Program-made: the position numbers and the translations under genes
In this document: positions 1-10,122 of the stretch, piece after piece
Layout: the number at the start of each line of letters is the position of its first letter
Numbering within the stretch: the first letter of the stretch is position 1
Assembly: GCA_021399445.1 (NCBI GenBank)
Contig: JAJTUQ010000001.1
Location: 7,998,001-8,062,000 of the forward strand
Direction: 5' to 3'
Length of the DNA stretch: 64,000 nucleotides
From: Xylogone sp. PMI_703
Taxonomy: Eukaryota > Ascomycota > Leotiomycetes
Notes under the pieces: model-generated
Told to the model about the DNA's origin: nothing
Database searches by the model: none
What the model saw: only the letters and a program-made list of their open reading frames with translations

Positions 1-175
1 CCCCCGTAGACTAGCCTCATATGGACCCTAGGTTCCACTATTCTATCAACGGCCTGGCATTTCTATTCTTTCATAATGTAGTAGATCAGCCTTTGTCTCT
101 GAGACTATATGAAACCCTTTCATTCCAGATCACACTTTCCTCTCATTTTTAAACTATGTCTCCATTAAGATTTCA
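1..175. other. Upstream region with repeat fragment
   Basis: This is the sequence before the first gene. Bases 3-68 resemble 2566-2622 (both carry a cccgt-gact start, a 'atggaccc' core and end in 'cctggcatttcta'), so the window seems to open inside the end of a dispersed repeat. The rest is pyrimidine-rich leader of the following gene. Confidence 0.45.
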
Positions 176-1548
176 ATGTCCGGCACTCAGGAACAGATTC
201 TTCCTCGTCGGAAAAGGCGACGCTCTGAAGTAACAGCATCTGAACATCCATCCAAATTACACCCGTCAGAACGGTATAACTCAAGAATCCAATTTCATTC
301 TGCCGGATTTTACGACAGACTCTCGACATTGTGGCTTACACGCCGTGCATTGAAAGAGCATCGTCGACGAACGAGCAAAGCCCAGAACATTCAACTGCCT
401 TCTTCTATACCCCAGCACTTAGGCAAAGATAGTTGGGGACAAATAAAGCGATTTGCCAGACACGGTGGCCCAGACCTTCACGATATTCGAGGGGTAAGAC
501 TACATTGTCAACCACTTCTTTCAATCTGGTGTTAACCACTGCTTTCTAGTATGCAACGTTGCCAACCGCCACAGAGGCAACCTGTATGAGTGCTATGGAT
601 TCTGGCTCTTCCATATCAAATGATAAACCAACTGTATCTACAAAACTGATGAAAAGACTCAGAGACATAGAAAAATCCTCCGCTTACGATCGCAATTTTG
701 AACAACTACTTATCGATCATAGTATCTACCCCGAAGGATGTGACTATCTTTATGACCGCGCAGCTTTAGAGCCCGGGAATTTTGAAGAGATCTATCAAAG
801 ATTGGAGCAACGAAGACCATCCCTTTCACTATCTTGCCTTACTACCTCAGATTTCCAGAGTTTCAAACAGGCTAATAATCGGGCAATCTCCGAGAAGAAG
901 GTAATGAGTACTGTACTTCCCGTGATGCATGGAAACACCAATACCTTTAATGAAGGAGACCTGGTTTTTACACGGCTCCAGTCAATCACAAATGGTACAA
1001 CTGTTCATGCTAAACCGGATTTTTTTGACGGAGCCCACCTTGGAGAGCTTGATAGAAGAGTGCGCGAAGACCTCGGGCAGTTCATCGTACCCACCGGGCA
1101 TGCAATAGCTCCTGTTGTGCCCAACTTTTTCTTTGAGATCAAACCCCACAGTGGCGACCTAGATGTGGCAAAACGTCAGGTTTGTTATGACGGTGCTCTG
1201 GGCGCTCGTGCTATGCATGAATTACAGTTGTATAAACGGAAACGGGTTTATGACAACAAAGCATATACCCTCACATCAACCTATCAAGGTGGCCAACTAT
1301 TAATATATGCCCACTATCCTATGGCAGGGCCCGAGAGCTCAACAGAATATCATATGACTTTGATTAATGGTTGGAGTATGATTGGGAATCTTCATTCATT
1401 CCAACAGGGTGTGACTGCATTTCGGAATGCTAGAGACTGGGCCCGAGAGCAGCGTGATGCATTTATCTCTACTGCAAATGAGAAGGCAAGGTGTATGCCT
1501 AGATATCAGCCTCAATCGGAGCTGTCCGACCACCAAAAAATAGGATAG
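176..1548 (+). CDS. Fungal protein with PD-(D/E)XK nuclease-like domain (DUF7924 type)
   Basis: Two exons, 176-493 and 550-1548, joined by a 56-nt intron (gtaaga...ctag) that keeps phase 0, give 438 residues. The N-terminus is basic (PRRKRRR), as in nuclear proteins, and is followed by a segment conserved in fungal-only proteins. The C-terminal half has the spacing of a PD-(D/E)XK nuclease core: Pro262-Asp263 (KPDFFDG), then Glu302-x-Lys304 (FFEIKP), then a helix starting Lys-Arg-Gln near 316. I recall this arrangement from a fungal family of unknown function often labelled DUF7924. Nuclease activity is inference from three residues. No partner gene is adjacent. The first ATG is used because the frame has no earlier one nearby. 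Confidence 0.75.
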
Positions 1549-2079
1549 AAGTCCAATGAAGCGCGAGATACGAACGAGGGAGGAAAGTATTCATATGCGA
1601 TACCCTTAACATTTGCACGGCCAGATTACATAGGCAACGCAGCCAGGACAGTCGAACTGGCCCCTTTCAGCTGAGTTGGAAACCTCAATTAACAAACTCG
1701 CTGTCGATACGCAAGACGTCAACAGCCTCTTACACATGCTCAGGTAAAGTATCAGACCAGATTGTCTCAGTAGCACCACACTAGAATGGTGGCAGACCTG
1801 CTCAGAGATTTAGTACAAGTGGGAAAACTTCACCTATAACGCTTCTCTGGGTTTTCATGTCCTGAGACTTATAGTACTTTAAGAGTGTATTTATAAAGCT
1901 AAACTTGAATAATTAATTAATGTAAGTAATGTTATTAATTCTAAAAATGTGTATACATAAAAGGTAACATAACTAATAAAGTATTCATATTCTAATAGTA
2001 AAAGAGAGAAGAGTTATATCCATGTATGTCTTACGGATTTCAACCTTATGAAGATACTTTGAATTGATCAGCGCTTCTT

Positions 2080-2265
2080 CCAACAAGTTAAATATCACAA
2101 ACCAAATACGCAAGCCGAATAAGCCAAGCCAAAACCTTTGCAAGCCAAATGCGGTTAAAATTATGCAAAATCTGAGCTGTGGTATTTGATGTGATTTATT
2201 TGGCTGGAATTGATATCTGGAGGACTATCCGACTGTCGCACAGGCACACCTTAAGTCCCGAAACC
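2080..2265 (+). repeat. Dispersed repeat, copy A
   Basis: About 185 bp align with 5030-5193 in the same orientation. Both copies have an 'aatatc-caaa' start, 'aagcca', 'tatgcaaa', 'atatttgat/gtatttgat' and an identical 23-base block (2204-2226 and 5131-5153), then 'gact-tccgact' and 'cacacct-taagtccc'. Divergence with small indels says both are old copies. Confidence 0.75.
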
Positions 2266-2565
2266 TTTGTCTGATTGATACTACGAATGAGGAAGGGCTT
2301 TCTGGAAGATTCATTGGTTTTGACGGGGAGCCTGTACCATGGTAGATAGAGATTTAGTTGAACAGGCCATAAGGAGTATATTATAAGTTTTAGTAACATA
2401 CGTGACGGATCTGATGGTTGAGAATGCTATGACTTGACCCAGCCGAAGACATTTGTTATGGAAGGCGCGCTAATTCCCCATGCTTCACTCGGTACATTAC
2501 GTACAGTACCTTTCCGAGCTTTCTTAGTCCCCGAAGGCCGCCTATCCGATTTAAGTATAGCTCCC

Positions 2566-2622
2566 GTGGACTGGACCCGCATGGACCCACTATCCAATCG
2601 ATTTCCTGGCATTTCTAATATT
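2566..2622 (+). repeat. Repeat matching the window start
   Basis: Shares cccgt-gact, catggaccc, actat-c-atc and 'cctggcatttcta' with bases 3-68, with one 7-8 base gap. It lies about 300 bp after copy A and may be the far end of the same element. Confidence 0.5.
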
Positions 2623-2657
2623 ATAATTTAAACATTGTGGATACCCTTCCTAAAGAG

Positions 2658-2770
2658 GATTCTTACGTAAGACGTATAAAGCGATTGATTGGTTCGTATT
2701 GTAGATCAACTGCCTATAATAGATTCTTACGTAACTCAAATAAAGCAATTGATTGGTTCGTACGATCAAC
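2658..2770 (+). repeat. Tandem repeat, two units of about 50 bp, period 64
   Basis: Units 2658-2710 and 2722-2770 both begin gattcttacgtaa, continue with 'taaagc', 'attgattggttcgta' and end in 'gatcaac'. A few substitutions and an 11-base spacer separate them. Confidence 0.75.
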
Positions 2771-3027
2771 CATTTCGTTAACTAGAAGTTTCTATGTACT
2801 CGGCTTGGAATAATAGCTTTGACTGGAGTATATATGGCTATAATACTGACTTTCAGTTATCATTTCTTTACTGTACTTTTTCAAGCTCTTAAAGCTCTCC
2901 GGTAGGTATAACGTACAGGTAGGTAAATATTTCAATTTTCAGGCTTTCAAACTGACGGCCGAAGGGCGTTGTTGTAGCTATACAGTGGGAGTAGCTGTAC
3001 AATACTCTCTTCTTCCCCTCCCCCCGG

Positions 3028-3062
3028 GGCCAATAGCCAGAGCGGAGCGAGGGCTGTTGGCC
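3028..3062. repeat. Inverted repeat hairpin with gagcggagcgag loop
   Basis: Arms 3028-3038 and 3052-3062 pair at 10 of 11 positions around a 13-base purine-rich loop (agagcggagcgag). A related gagcgaagcg string occurs again at 3234-3258. It is GC-rich within AT-rich surroundings. Confidence 0.6.
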
Positions 3063-3302
3063 TACAGAGCTATAATTAAAAGCAAGAACAATAGGAGGCT
3101 ACTAGCCGGAGGTCAGGAGTCCAAATAACTATACATACGGATAGAGCATTATGCTCTGTATACGTAGATAACTTTAATCAAATATATGATTATTAACACG
3201 TGACTCTAAGGGGTGCGAAACACTCCCTCCTTTGAGCGAAGCGAAAAGCGAGCGCAGCTTGTACATTCTTTATCAGTATTTGCGCACACAGTAGCAGCAG
3301 AA

Positions 3303-3316
3303 GGCGCCGCGGCGCC
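3303..3316. repeat. 14-bp perfect GC palindrome
   Basis: ggcgccgcggcgcc is its own reverse complement. It lies about 150 bp upstream of the start codon at 3469. Confidence 0.6.
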
Positions 3317-3468
3317 GTCAGTTCATCTCGCCAGTTCATTTGAACAGCGCTGTCATCCAAGATCTGGTTGCAATGAAAGGTAGTCTAACATGCCTGAAGC
3401 AGTAAGCTCTCCTAGCAAAAGAATTTCAACACAACTGATATGGATCCAAGCAACAGCCTTTACAACCA

Positions 3469-3777
3469 ATGACTATAGTCTCATCTCCAAGGACTAATAT
3501 TAAGATCGGAGATGCACATTATGACATCGAGGTATCCAAGGTACCATACCTATCTTCCTTAGTTAACTTCCAAACCATCTCCCAACCACAATTAACAGAT
3601 TTTGTTCAGGGACCCATCCCTCTCTTTGACGTGGCTCTCACGGGCATCGAATCAGGCTATCGCCAGTGTTTCCGATCCCTCCCTCCTGAACTTTCTCAAC
3701 ACCATACTCTCTGTGAGACTTATCAGTTTCTTGGCGTAGATACTCCCCCCACCCTGCCCCCCCAAATGTACGTCTAG
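3469..3777 (+). CDS. Truncated conserved fungal protein (hypothetical)
   Basis: An open frame of 102 residues beginning MTIVSSPRTNIKIGD. The N-terminal part (IKIGDAHYDIEVSKVPYL, then FVQGPIPLFDVAL and GIESGYRQCFRSLP) resembles a fungal-only family that is normally about twice this length. A possible donor (gtacgt at 3768) lies just before the stop, but I found no downstream exon that restores the family's C-terminal half, and a run of 13 G lies at 4002. It may be a gene fragment, in keeping with the repeat-rich surroundings. Function unknown. Confidence 0.45.
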   Translation: MTIVSSPRTNIKIGDAHYDIEVSKVPYLSSLVNFQTISQPQLTDFVQGPIPLFDVALTGIESGYRQCFRSLPPELSQHHTLCETYQFLGVDTPPTLPPQMYV

Positions 3778-4146
3778 CTCTCCCCACCGATAGCAATGTA
3801 AATGCCTGGTTTTGTTTCCCAGAATGAAATACTGCCTTCCTTATAAGGAACCATATCTCTACTTGTAGGTGTTTTCTATCAAATAATTCTATGGAAATTC
3901 TGCCAGCAAGCTGTGACGCTTATTGGTCAAAATCTGTTGGCCTATGCTCCCGAGGTGAGGCATCAACATCGCCACAAGTCGGGCGAGCTAGACGTACATT
4001 TGGGGGGGGGGGGGTGGCTGTACCTTATGGCCTTACCACATTAGAATATGAAACCTCATTGTTGATTCTTATCACGTGTTACTCTAAGCAAGGAGTTGTA
4101 ACAAGCACCGTATTTTCATCATAACCAGGCATAGCCCACACATGGG
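3778..4146. other. Intergenic, possibly remnant of the preceding gene
   Basis: The stretch between the truncated ORF and the TPR-like gene. It contains a 13-base G run (4002-4014) and short open segments without recognisable domains. A CACGTG-like site lies at 4073. Confidence 0.4.
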
Positions 4147-4875
4147 ATGGCTACTTCGAAGGGTGTTAGATACTCAGATGGCAAATCAGACACTACCGGC
4201 CGACTCAGGAATTTTCCGTGGGAATATCCAGTCCCTGACAACAAATTTTGGAATGATCTGCCTTTTACTGTGGGACGCAACTTTTTGTCGAATTATTCAG
4301 AGGAAGAGATTAAGCAATTGCCAATAGATCCTGATAGCGCCCTGGGAAAGGACAAGAAGCTCGAGCTGCTTGATGAGCTCCTGCATACACGGCTCGCCTC
4401 CCAAGATGCAGCTGCCGCACCAGAAACTTTCTACGATGTTGACTATGTTAGCTGGGACAGATTATGGCTGGGTATCTTCACCATGCAATATGAGCTGGGA
4501 CGGCCTGGGGCTGAACAGGTGATGCGAATGATGTGTGACCGGAGGAAAGACAAGAGTAACCTGTCACACTTCCATACTTTGGCAGGTTTGCTTCTTGCCA
4601 GAGGTGAGTATACCGAGGCCGAAAAGATGGAAAACGACGTGAAGGTTTGGCTGGAAGAAAAGCTTGGCAAGGACAGTCCGCAAGTGCTTGGGGCTCGGAG
4701 GATAATTGTGCAAGCCGTCTGGAAGCAAGGAGTTTCAAGGAGGGATTATGCAGAGAATTTACTTGAAGAGATCAAAGAAATCATCGAGGGCATGGGCAGC
4801 GGACCGTTTGGTGTGTATCAAGAGCAGGAAAGAGAGCTTTTCAACAAAATGAAGGAAAGTCTGGAGAGAGGATAA
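4147..4875 (+). CDS. TPR-like helical protein, fungal hypothetical
   Basis: An intronless frame of 242 residues. From about residue 130 it is rich in helix pairs with the small/large pattern of tetratricopeptide repeats: LAGLLLARGEYTEAEKMENDV, then a similar block around LGARRIIVQAVWKQG. This is the layout of kinesin-light-chain-like TPRs that bind proteins. The N-terminal third (WEYPVPDNKFWNDLPF) has no known motif. There is no signal peptide or membrane segment, so it is probably cytosolic. An overlapping ATG at 4142 is in another frame. It lies between the two direct repeat copies at 2.1 and 5.0 kb, so it may sit inside an old repeat-bounded segment. Function not known. Confidence 0.55.
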   Translation: MATSKGVRYSDGKSDTTGRLRNFPWEYPVPDNKFWNDLPFTVGRNFLSNYSEEEIKQLPIDPDSALGKDKKLELLDELLHTRLASQDAAAAPETFYDVDYVSWDRLWLGIFTMQYELGRPGAEQVMRMMCDRRKDKSNLSHFHTLAGLLLARGEYTEAEKMENDVKVWLEEKLGKDSPQVLGARRIIVQAVWKQGVSRRDYAENLLEEIKEIIEGMGSGPFGVYQEQERELFNKMKESLERG

Positions 4876-5372
4876 GGCTAGCTCTGGTCAATGAGATTCA
4901 GTACAAGATACAGCAATATCTCTGCGAAGAAGCTACCACCGCCAACCTAAAGAGCTTTGCGACATGGAGCGATTATGCTGGCTCAGTGTTGCCAGATTGC
5001 GTGGTAACTCAGGCAAGACGGTCGCGCCTCCAACCAGCCAAATATCGCAAACAAATAATCAAGCCAGATGTGGTTGAAGCTATGCAAACAATCCAACCGG
5101 GATATTTGATTTGATTTCTTATTGGGAGTGCTGGAATTGATATCTGGAGGACTGTTCGACTAGCGCACGGTCACACCTAAGTCCCCGGAACTTGGACCCC
5201 TGCGACTTACCCCGGTACTTGGTACCCACAAAATTCTCTTGGCCTGTAGAGAAGATGTCAACGGCCAGAAATGTCATCTCGATCTCTGTGCAACTCCATC
5301 CCCGCCCTCAGCAGCATTCCAATGCCCTCCTCTACCAATTTCAAACTCGACGCGCTCTAAATTCCGGAGACA
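4876..5372. other. Intergenic with repeat copy B
   Basis: Contains repeat copy B (5030-5193) and then the pyrimidine- and C-rich leader of the BOR1-like gene. The open frames between 5192 and 5610 are alternative frames across that leader and first exon. Confidence 0.55.
5030..5193 (+). repeat. Dispersed repeat, copy B
   Basis: Direct-orientation partner of 2080-2265, about 2.95 kb downstream. See copy A for the shared blocks. It ends at 'cctaagtcccc', 180 bp before the start of the SLC4 gene. Confidence 0.75.
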
Positions 5373-7672
5373 ATGGCATCGCGCGCGCCCACAAACCATC
5401 ACACGCAACCTATCCCTCTCCATAACTCTACCTCAGACTCCCACTCTTCTCAGCGGCGATCCTGGCACCCTCCTCGAATTCCCTCGATATCCTTTAAGCC
5501 AGCGCGAGCAAGTGCGCGACAAGATGGCCTTGAGCATGCTGCGACGAATACCTCAGCGAAGAGCAAACCACCAAGATGGTGGCGGATTCGGTACTTCCGA
5601 GGCATGGTAGCTGATGTGAAGAGAAGGCTGCCGTTCTACTGGAGCGACTGGGCGGATGCATGGGATTACAGAGTGGTTCCGGCGACGGTTTATATGTATT
5701 TTGCAAAGTATGAGCCCAGGAAAATGATACTTTCCCTTCCTAGATCGCAATTTTCTGGTTACTGACTTCGCGGCAGTATTTTACCTGCATTGGCATTCTC
5801 GTTGGATATGTATGTGGTTTTTCTTGCCAATTTACTGCGACCAAGGGAGATACACTGCTAACATCAGTGGAGGTTCACAAAGACAAAGATGAGTTTTGGA
5901 GTTAATGAGGTGCTGCTGGCTTCCGTTCTTGGAGCCGTTGTATTTTCTGTATTCGCTGCGCAGCCCTTGGTCATTGTTGGCGTGACTGGGCCAATTACGG
6001 TGTTTAACTAGTACGTTCAGTATAGCATGCTATTTTGGATACAGCTAACGAGTTTAATAGCACTGTTTATGAAATTATGGTCCCCACTGGAACGAACTAC
6101 TTTGCATTCATGTGCTGGGTTGGGCTGTAAGTGTTGTGACTTATACAGCAAACGCCTACTAATATATCGGCAGATGGTCATTGGTTATGCACTGGATTCT
6201 AGCCATAACAAATGCTTGCAATGCTCTTAGATATGTTACTAGATTCCCATGCGACATATTTGGATTCTATGTTGCATTTATTTATCTCCAGAAAGGCATC
6301 CAAGTCCTTACACGGCAAGGGTCAGGAGAAGAATTCTACCTATCTATAGTTGTCGCTCTGCTGGTCCTTGTTGTGGGGTATATTTGCGGCGTTATTGGTT
6401 CAAGTACCTTATTCACCCACCCTATCCGGGTATTCATCAAGGATTATGGCACGCCTTTGACCGTTGTCTTCTTTACCGGCTTCGTGCATATTGGCAAGAT
6501 GAGAGACCTACACCTCGATGTGCTGCCTACTTCCAAAGCATTTTTTCCTACGAGCGATAGAGGATGGTTTATACATTTTTGGGATATTAGAGTTGGAGAC
6601 GTTTTCCTTGCGATCCCATTCGCTTTACTTCTTACGATACTCTTCTACTTCGATCATAATGGTTTGCTTCTCCCTATTCAATTGCCGAGACCAACGAGCT
6701 AACTCGACTTAAGTATCGTCATTGATTGCTCAAGGAACTGAGTTTCCTTTGAAGAAGCCTGCAGGTTTTCACTGGGATTTATTTCTCCTAGGACTCACAA
6801 CTGGTGTTGCTGGGCTTCTTGGGATCCCATTTCCTAATGGGCTCATTCCTCAGGCTCCTTTCCACACAGAAGCACTTTGTGTGACTAAAGTGGAAGCCGA
6901 CCCCAATGAAGATGGTGCGAACAAAGGTCACCGCGTGACAAAAGTTGACCATGTGGTTGAGCAAAGGTTTTCGAACCTTGCCCAAGGTCTTCTTACTTTG
7001 GGAACAATGGCAGGTCCTATTCTAGTAGTTCTTCATCTCATTCCCCAAGCCGTTCTTGCTGGTCTTTTCTTCGTAATGGGAGTACAGGCCTTGGAAGGGA
7101 ATGGTATAACTGCGAAGATACTCTTCCTCGTGAGAGATAAATCGCTCACGCCAGCTTCTGACCCGTTGAAGCGGATTGAACGTCGCCTAGCTATCTGGAT
7201 CTTTGTCGCCGTGGAACTTCTTGGGTTTGGGGCCACTTTCGCAATTACCCAGACCATTGCCGCTGTCGGCTTTCCTATTATCATCCTTCTACTGATTCCC
7301 GTCCGGGCATTCATCCTGCCAAAATGGTTCAAGCCTGAAGAATTGAGCATCCTAGATGCGCCTACTGCTAGTCCATTCACTATGATATCCGTGGGCGGCA
7401 ACTGGGGTGAAAACCCGGATGATTTTGGTGATGCCCCGGGTACCAGTGATGAGCCCACGGCTGTTCCTAGCGGGGTTAATAGCGATGGAGTCTTACTTGA
7501 TGAGTATGATGATACGGTCGAAGGATTAGCAGAAAAGGGACGAGGGAGGGGTCCTGGAATGAAGAGAAGGGAGAGCTGGAGGGCTGAACGAAGTATTGAG
7601 AGAGTTGGGGAAGTGATGGAGATGCAGAGACAGAAATCCAAGCGGAGGAGTTTCAGTCATCACGAAGATTAG
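5373..7672 (+). CDS. BOR1: SLC4-family anion (borate/bicarbonate) transporter, BOR1-like
   Basis: Six exons: 5373-5707, 5777-5809, 5873-6010, 6061-6126, 6174-6661, 6714-7672, total 672 residues. The introns are 47-69 nt with good signals (gctaac in intron 2, gctaac in intron 5). Family hallmarks appear in order: NEVLLASVLGAVVF, VGVTGPITVFNYTVYEI across a splice, FDHNVSSLIAQ across the last splice, KPAGFHWDLFLLG and PFPNGLIPQAPFHTEALC. About 10-14 membrane segments are visible. The N-terminus is Ser/Arg-rich and cytosolic. The C-terminal 100 residues are acidic, then basic (KRRESWRAERS). Yeast Bor1 exports borate from the plasma membrane; a related vacuolar sorting role is reported there. The family is certain; the exact substrate is inference. 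Confidence 0.93.
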
Positions 7673-8062
7673 ATGCGTTATACGATTTACACTAATGATA
7701 ATATAGCATTCTAGGGGTAATAAGGATGTTGATTGAACCATGTTCGCATGTGAAGAGGGCGTGAGGCACCACGAGGCTGAGCTAGGAACCAACGTTCTAG
7801 CCTCGGCCCTCGGGTCCCGGTGTACAAGGCTGCGAAACGGCCCCAGCTTCCCCGCATAACGCTAAGCCGATACGAGCACCAGCACCAAGCTGATGCTGAC
7901 TGGAACGACCTGACTCGGTACTATAGCTACCTTCTCTTCAATTATATATCTGTAGAATCTAAATTTGTAGCTCCACCACTCGATTCTGGGACCTGAATCT
8001 TCATATGAACATATAGACATCGCTCCTTGAAATATAATTGGCAGGCGGTACTGGTATCGACA
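7673..8062. other. Intergenic (390 bp)
   Basis: 3' flank of the BOR1-like gene and leader of the acyl-CoA dehydrogenase gene. I see nothing specific in it. Confidence 0.5.
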
Positions 8063-9799
8063 ATGGCGGCTGTACCCGTTCCTTTCTCCGAGCCGCCGTG
8101 GTTGATGGGGCTGCCTTCTCCGTATTACAACGAGTCGCATAGGAAATGGCAAAAGGTGTGTCGGGCATTGGTGGATGAGCTGATGTCTGAAGCTTTGGAA
8201 TGGGAAGCCGCTGGGGATGTTCCAGGTATGCATTTCGCTCTTCTTGCCTTCTTCTATTTGAGCAGTGTAATCTACATTTCAGCTATGTCACAAGTTTGCG
8301 ATTCCTTTCCTATCATCTTGAAGGCGCTGTAAATGAGAGTGAAATTTACTCACTGAGATGATCGACCATAGCCGACCTATATGCTAGATTCGCCGAGAAG
8401 AATTTCCTGGTTCCAAATCTCTCCGCGCCGTTGCCGGTCAAGTGGTTGAAGAAGGCAGGGATTCATGAGTTACCTGGGGGATTGAAGGTTGAGGACTTTG
8501 ATTACCTGCATAACTCGATCTATGTGAATGAGGTACTTATTTATCACCTCCTTTTTTTGGGAAATATAACCCCTGAGCTCTTAAATCCGACGCTTTATTT
8601 GATCCTGACTATGTACATAGCTAGCACGAAGCGGCTCCATGGGCCCTGGAGGAGCCATCACAACTGGAATAGCATTCGGTCTCCCACCAATCCTGAAATT
8701 CGGCAGTGAGGAGCTCAAGGAACGATTTGTCCCGGATATCCTCACCGGCCGGAAGAGAACCTGCATTGCTATCACAGAGCCAGGCGCGGGTTCCGACGTC
8801 GCAAACATTGCCACCACAGCCGTACGTTCCGCAGATGGGAAGCACTTCATCGTGAACGGGCAGAAGAAATGGTAAGTCTCTGTCTCCTCCTATCCTGAAG
8901 TCCATGCTCCGTCTCTTCATAGAAATAGTGTGAAATGATATTGACATATGATCAAAAAGGATCACCAACGGCCTCTGGTCCCACTACGCCAGCATGGCCG
9001 TCCGTACCGGCGGACCCGGTCCCTCAGGCCTCTCCATGCTCGTCGTCCCCCTCCTGGACTACCCGGGGGTAACCATGCGCCGAATAAAAGTCGGCGGGCA
9101 AACCTCCGCCGGCACGACCTTCATCGATCTCGATGACGTCCATGTCCCCGTAGAGAACCTCATCGGCGTCGAAGGCGCCGGTATGAAATACGTGATGCAG
9201 AACTTCAACCACGAGCGGCTCACTATCTGCGTGGGACTGAGCCGGATGGCGCGCGTGGCGCTCAGTGCCGCGTTCGAGTACTGCCTCAAGCGCGAGGCGT
9301 TTGGGAAGTCGTTGATGGACCAGCCTGTCGTGAGACATCGGCTTGCGAAGGCCGGGGCGGATCTCGAGGCGCATTGGGCTTGGGTAGAGGGATTCGTGTA
9401 TCAGATGACGCAAATGAGCGAGGAGAGGGCAAATGCGGAATTGGGTGGATTGACGGCGATGGCGAAGGCGCAGGCGGGCAGGGTGATTGAGACGTGTGCG
9501 AGCACGGCGGTGTTGTTGTTTGGAGGGAGCGGCTATACGAAGTCGGGTCAAGGGGCTATTGCTGAGAGTGAGTTTTACCCCATCTCCTTTCTCGGGATCC
9601 CCTCAATTCATTAAGTTTGAGTGAAATGATTATACCTAGCTAATGTGTGTGTGTTACAGTGATATACAGAGAGGTCCCGGGTGCAAGGATACCAGGTGGG
9701 AGTGAAGACGTTATGTTCGATCTGGCAGTTCGGCAGCTGGTGAAGCTGTTTCAAGCGAAGACGAAGGAGCTAGAGAAGTCGGCGGGGTCGAGGTTGTGA
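8063..9799 (+). CDS. Acyl-CoA dehydrogenase
   Basis: Five exons, 8063-8225, 8372-8532, 8621-8871, 8960-9567 and 9660-9799, give 440 residues. It oxidises an acyl-CoA to the 2-enoyl-CoA with FAD, in mitochondria or peroxisomes. The flavin/substrate signature is CIAITEPGAGSDVANI, followed by KKWITNGLWSHY across a splice. C-terminal features are KREAFGKSLMDQPVVRHRLA and LFGGSGYTKSGQGAIAE. The position of the medium-chain catalytic Glu near the C-terminus reads IPGGSED, so it is Gly. A Glu in NHERLTICVG sits where isovaleryl and long-chain enzymes place their base. No clear PTS1 is present (end SAGSRL: the final SRL could act as one). The first intron (146 nt) is the least certain. Substrate unknown. 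Confidence 0.9.
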
Positions 9800-10122
9800 G
9801 TTGGGAGTTAATAGAGCTGGGAAGAGAAAAAGATTAATAGATCCCTATCATACGCGTAGCTGTATGAGTGAGTGAAATGTAAGAAATAGATAGTCTGCAG
9901 CTCCTTTGTCTTTAAACCAGACGGACGTCACAAAGACTCAAAGGGAGAAGTATGTTTATGGTTTTTATATCATTTTTTTTAGATCTTATCTATCCTATTT
10001 CATTTTTCAAAATGAAAGAGTTTCTAATTATTTATTATGTATTCCATTTCCCTCTTTAACCCCCTTTAAGCCCCCATTTTGTGCAGAACCTCCTTCATAT
10101 CCCAAAGAGAAGTAAAAGTTCC
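9800..10122. other. Convergent intergenic, shared 3' region
   Basis: The space between two converging genes (acyl-CoA dehydrogenase on +, SMP3 on -). It is T-rich around 9960-10020, as expected for terminators. I see no gene. Confidence 0.55.

Larger units (their letters stand above)
1549..3468. other. Intergenic, AT-rich and repeat-bearing
   Basis: Nearly 2 kb without a supportable gene. It holds a degenerate dispersed repeat (2080-2265), the second copy of the window-start repeat (2566-2622), a two-copy tandem repeat (2658-2770), a GC-rich hairpin (3028-3062) and a GC palindrome (3303-3316). The short open frames at 2196-2631 have no recognisable content. Confidence 0.6.

Noticed and set aside
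5192..5610. Overlapping plus-strand frames before the SLC4 gene
   Set aside because: They overlap the leader and first exon in other frames and lack domains.
7033..7641. 202-residue minus-strand frame
   Set aside because: Antisense of the last exon of the SLC4 transporter.
9024..9551. 175-residue minus-strand frame
   Set aside because: Antisense of acyl-CoA dehydrogenase exon 4.
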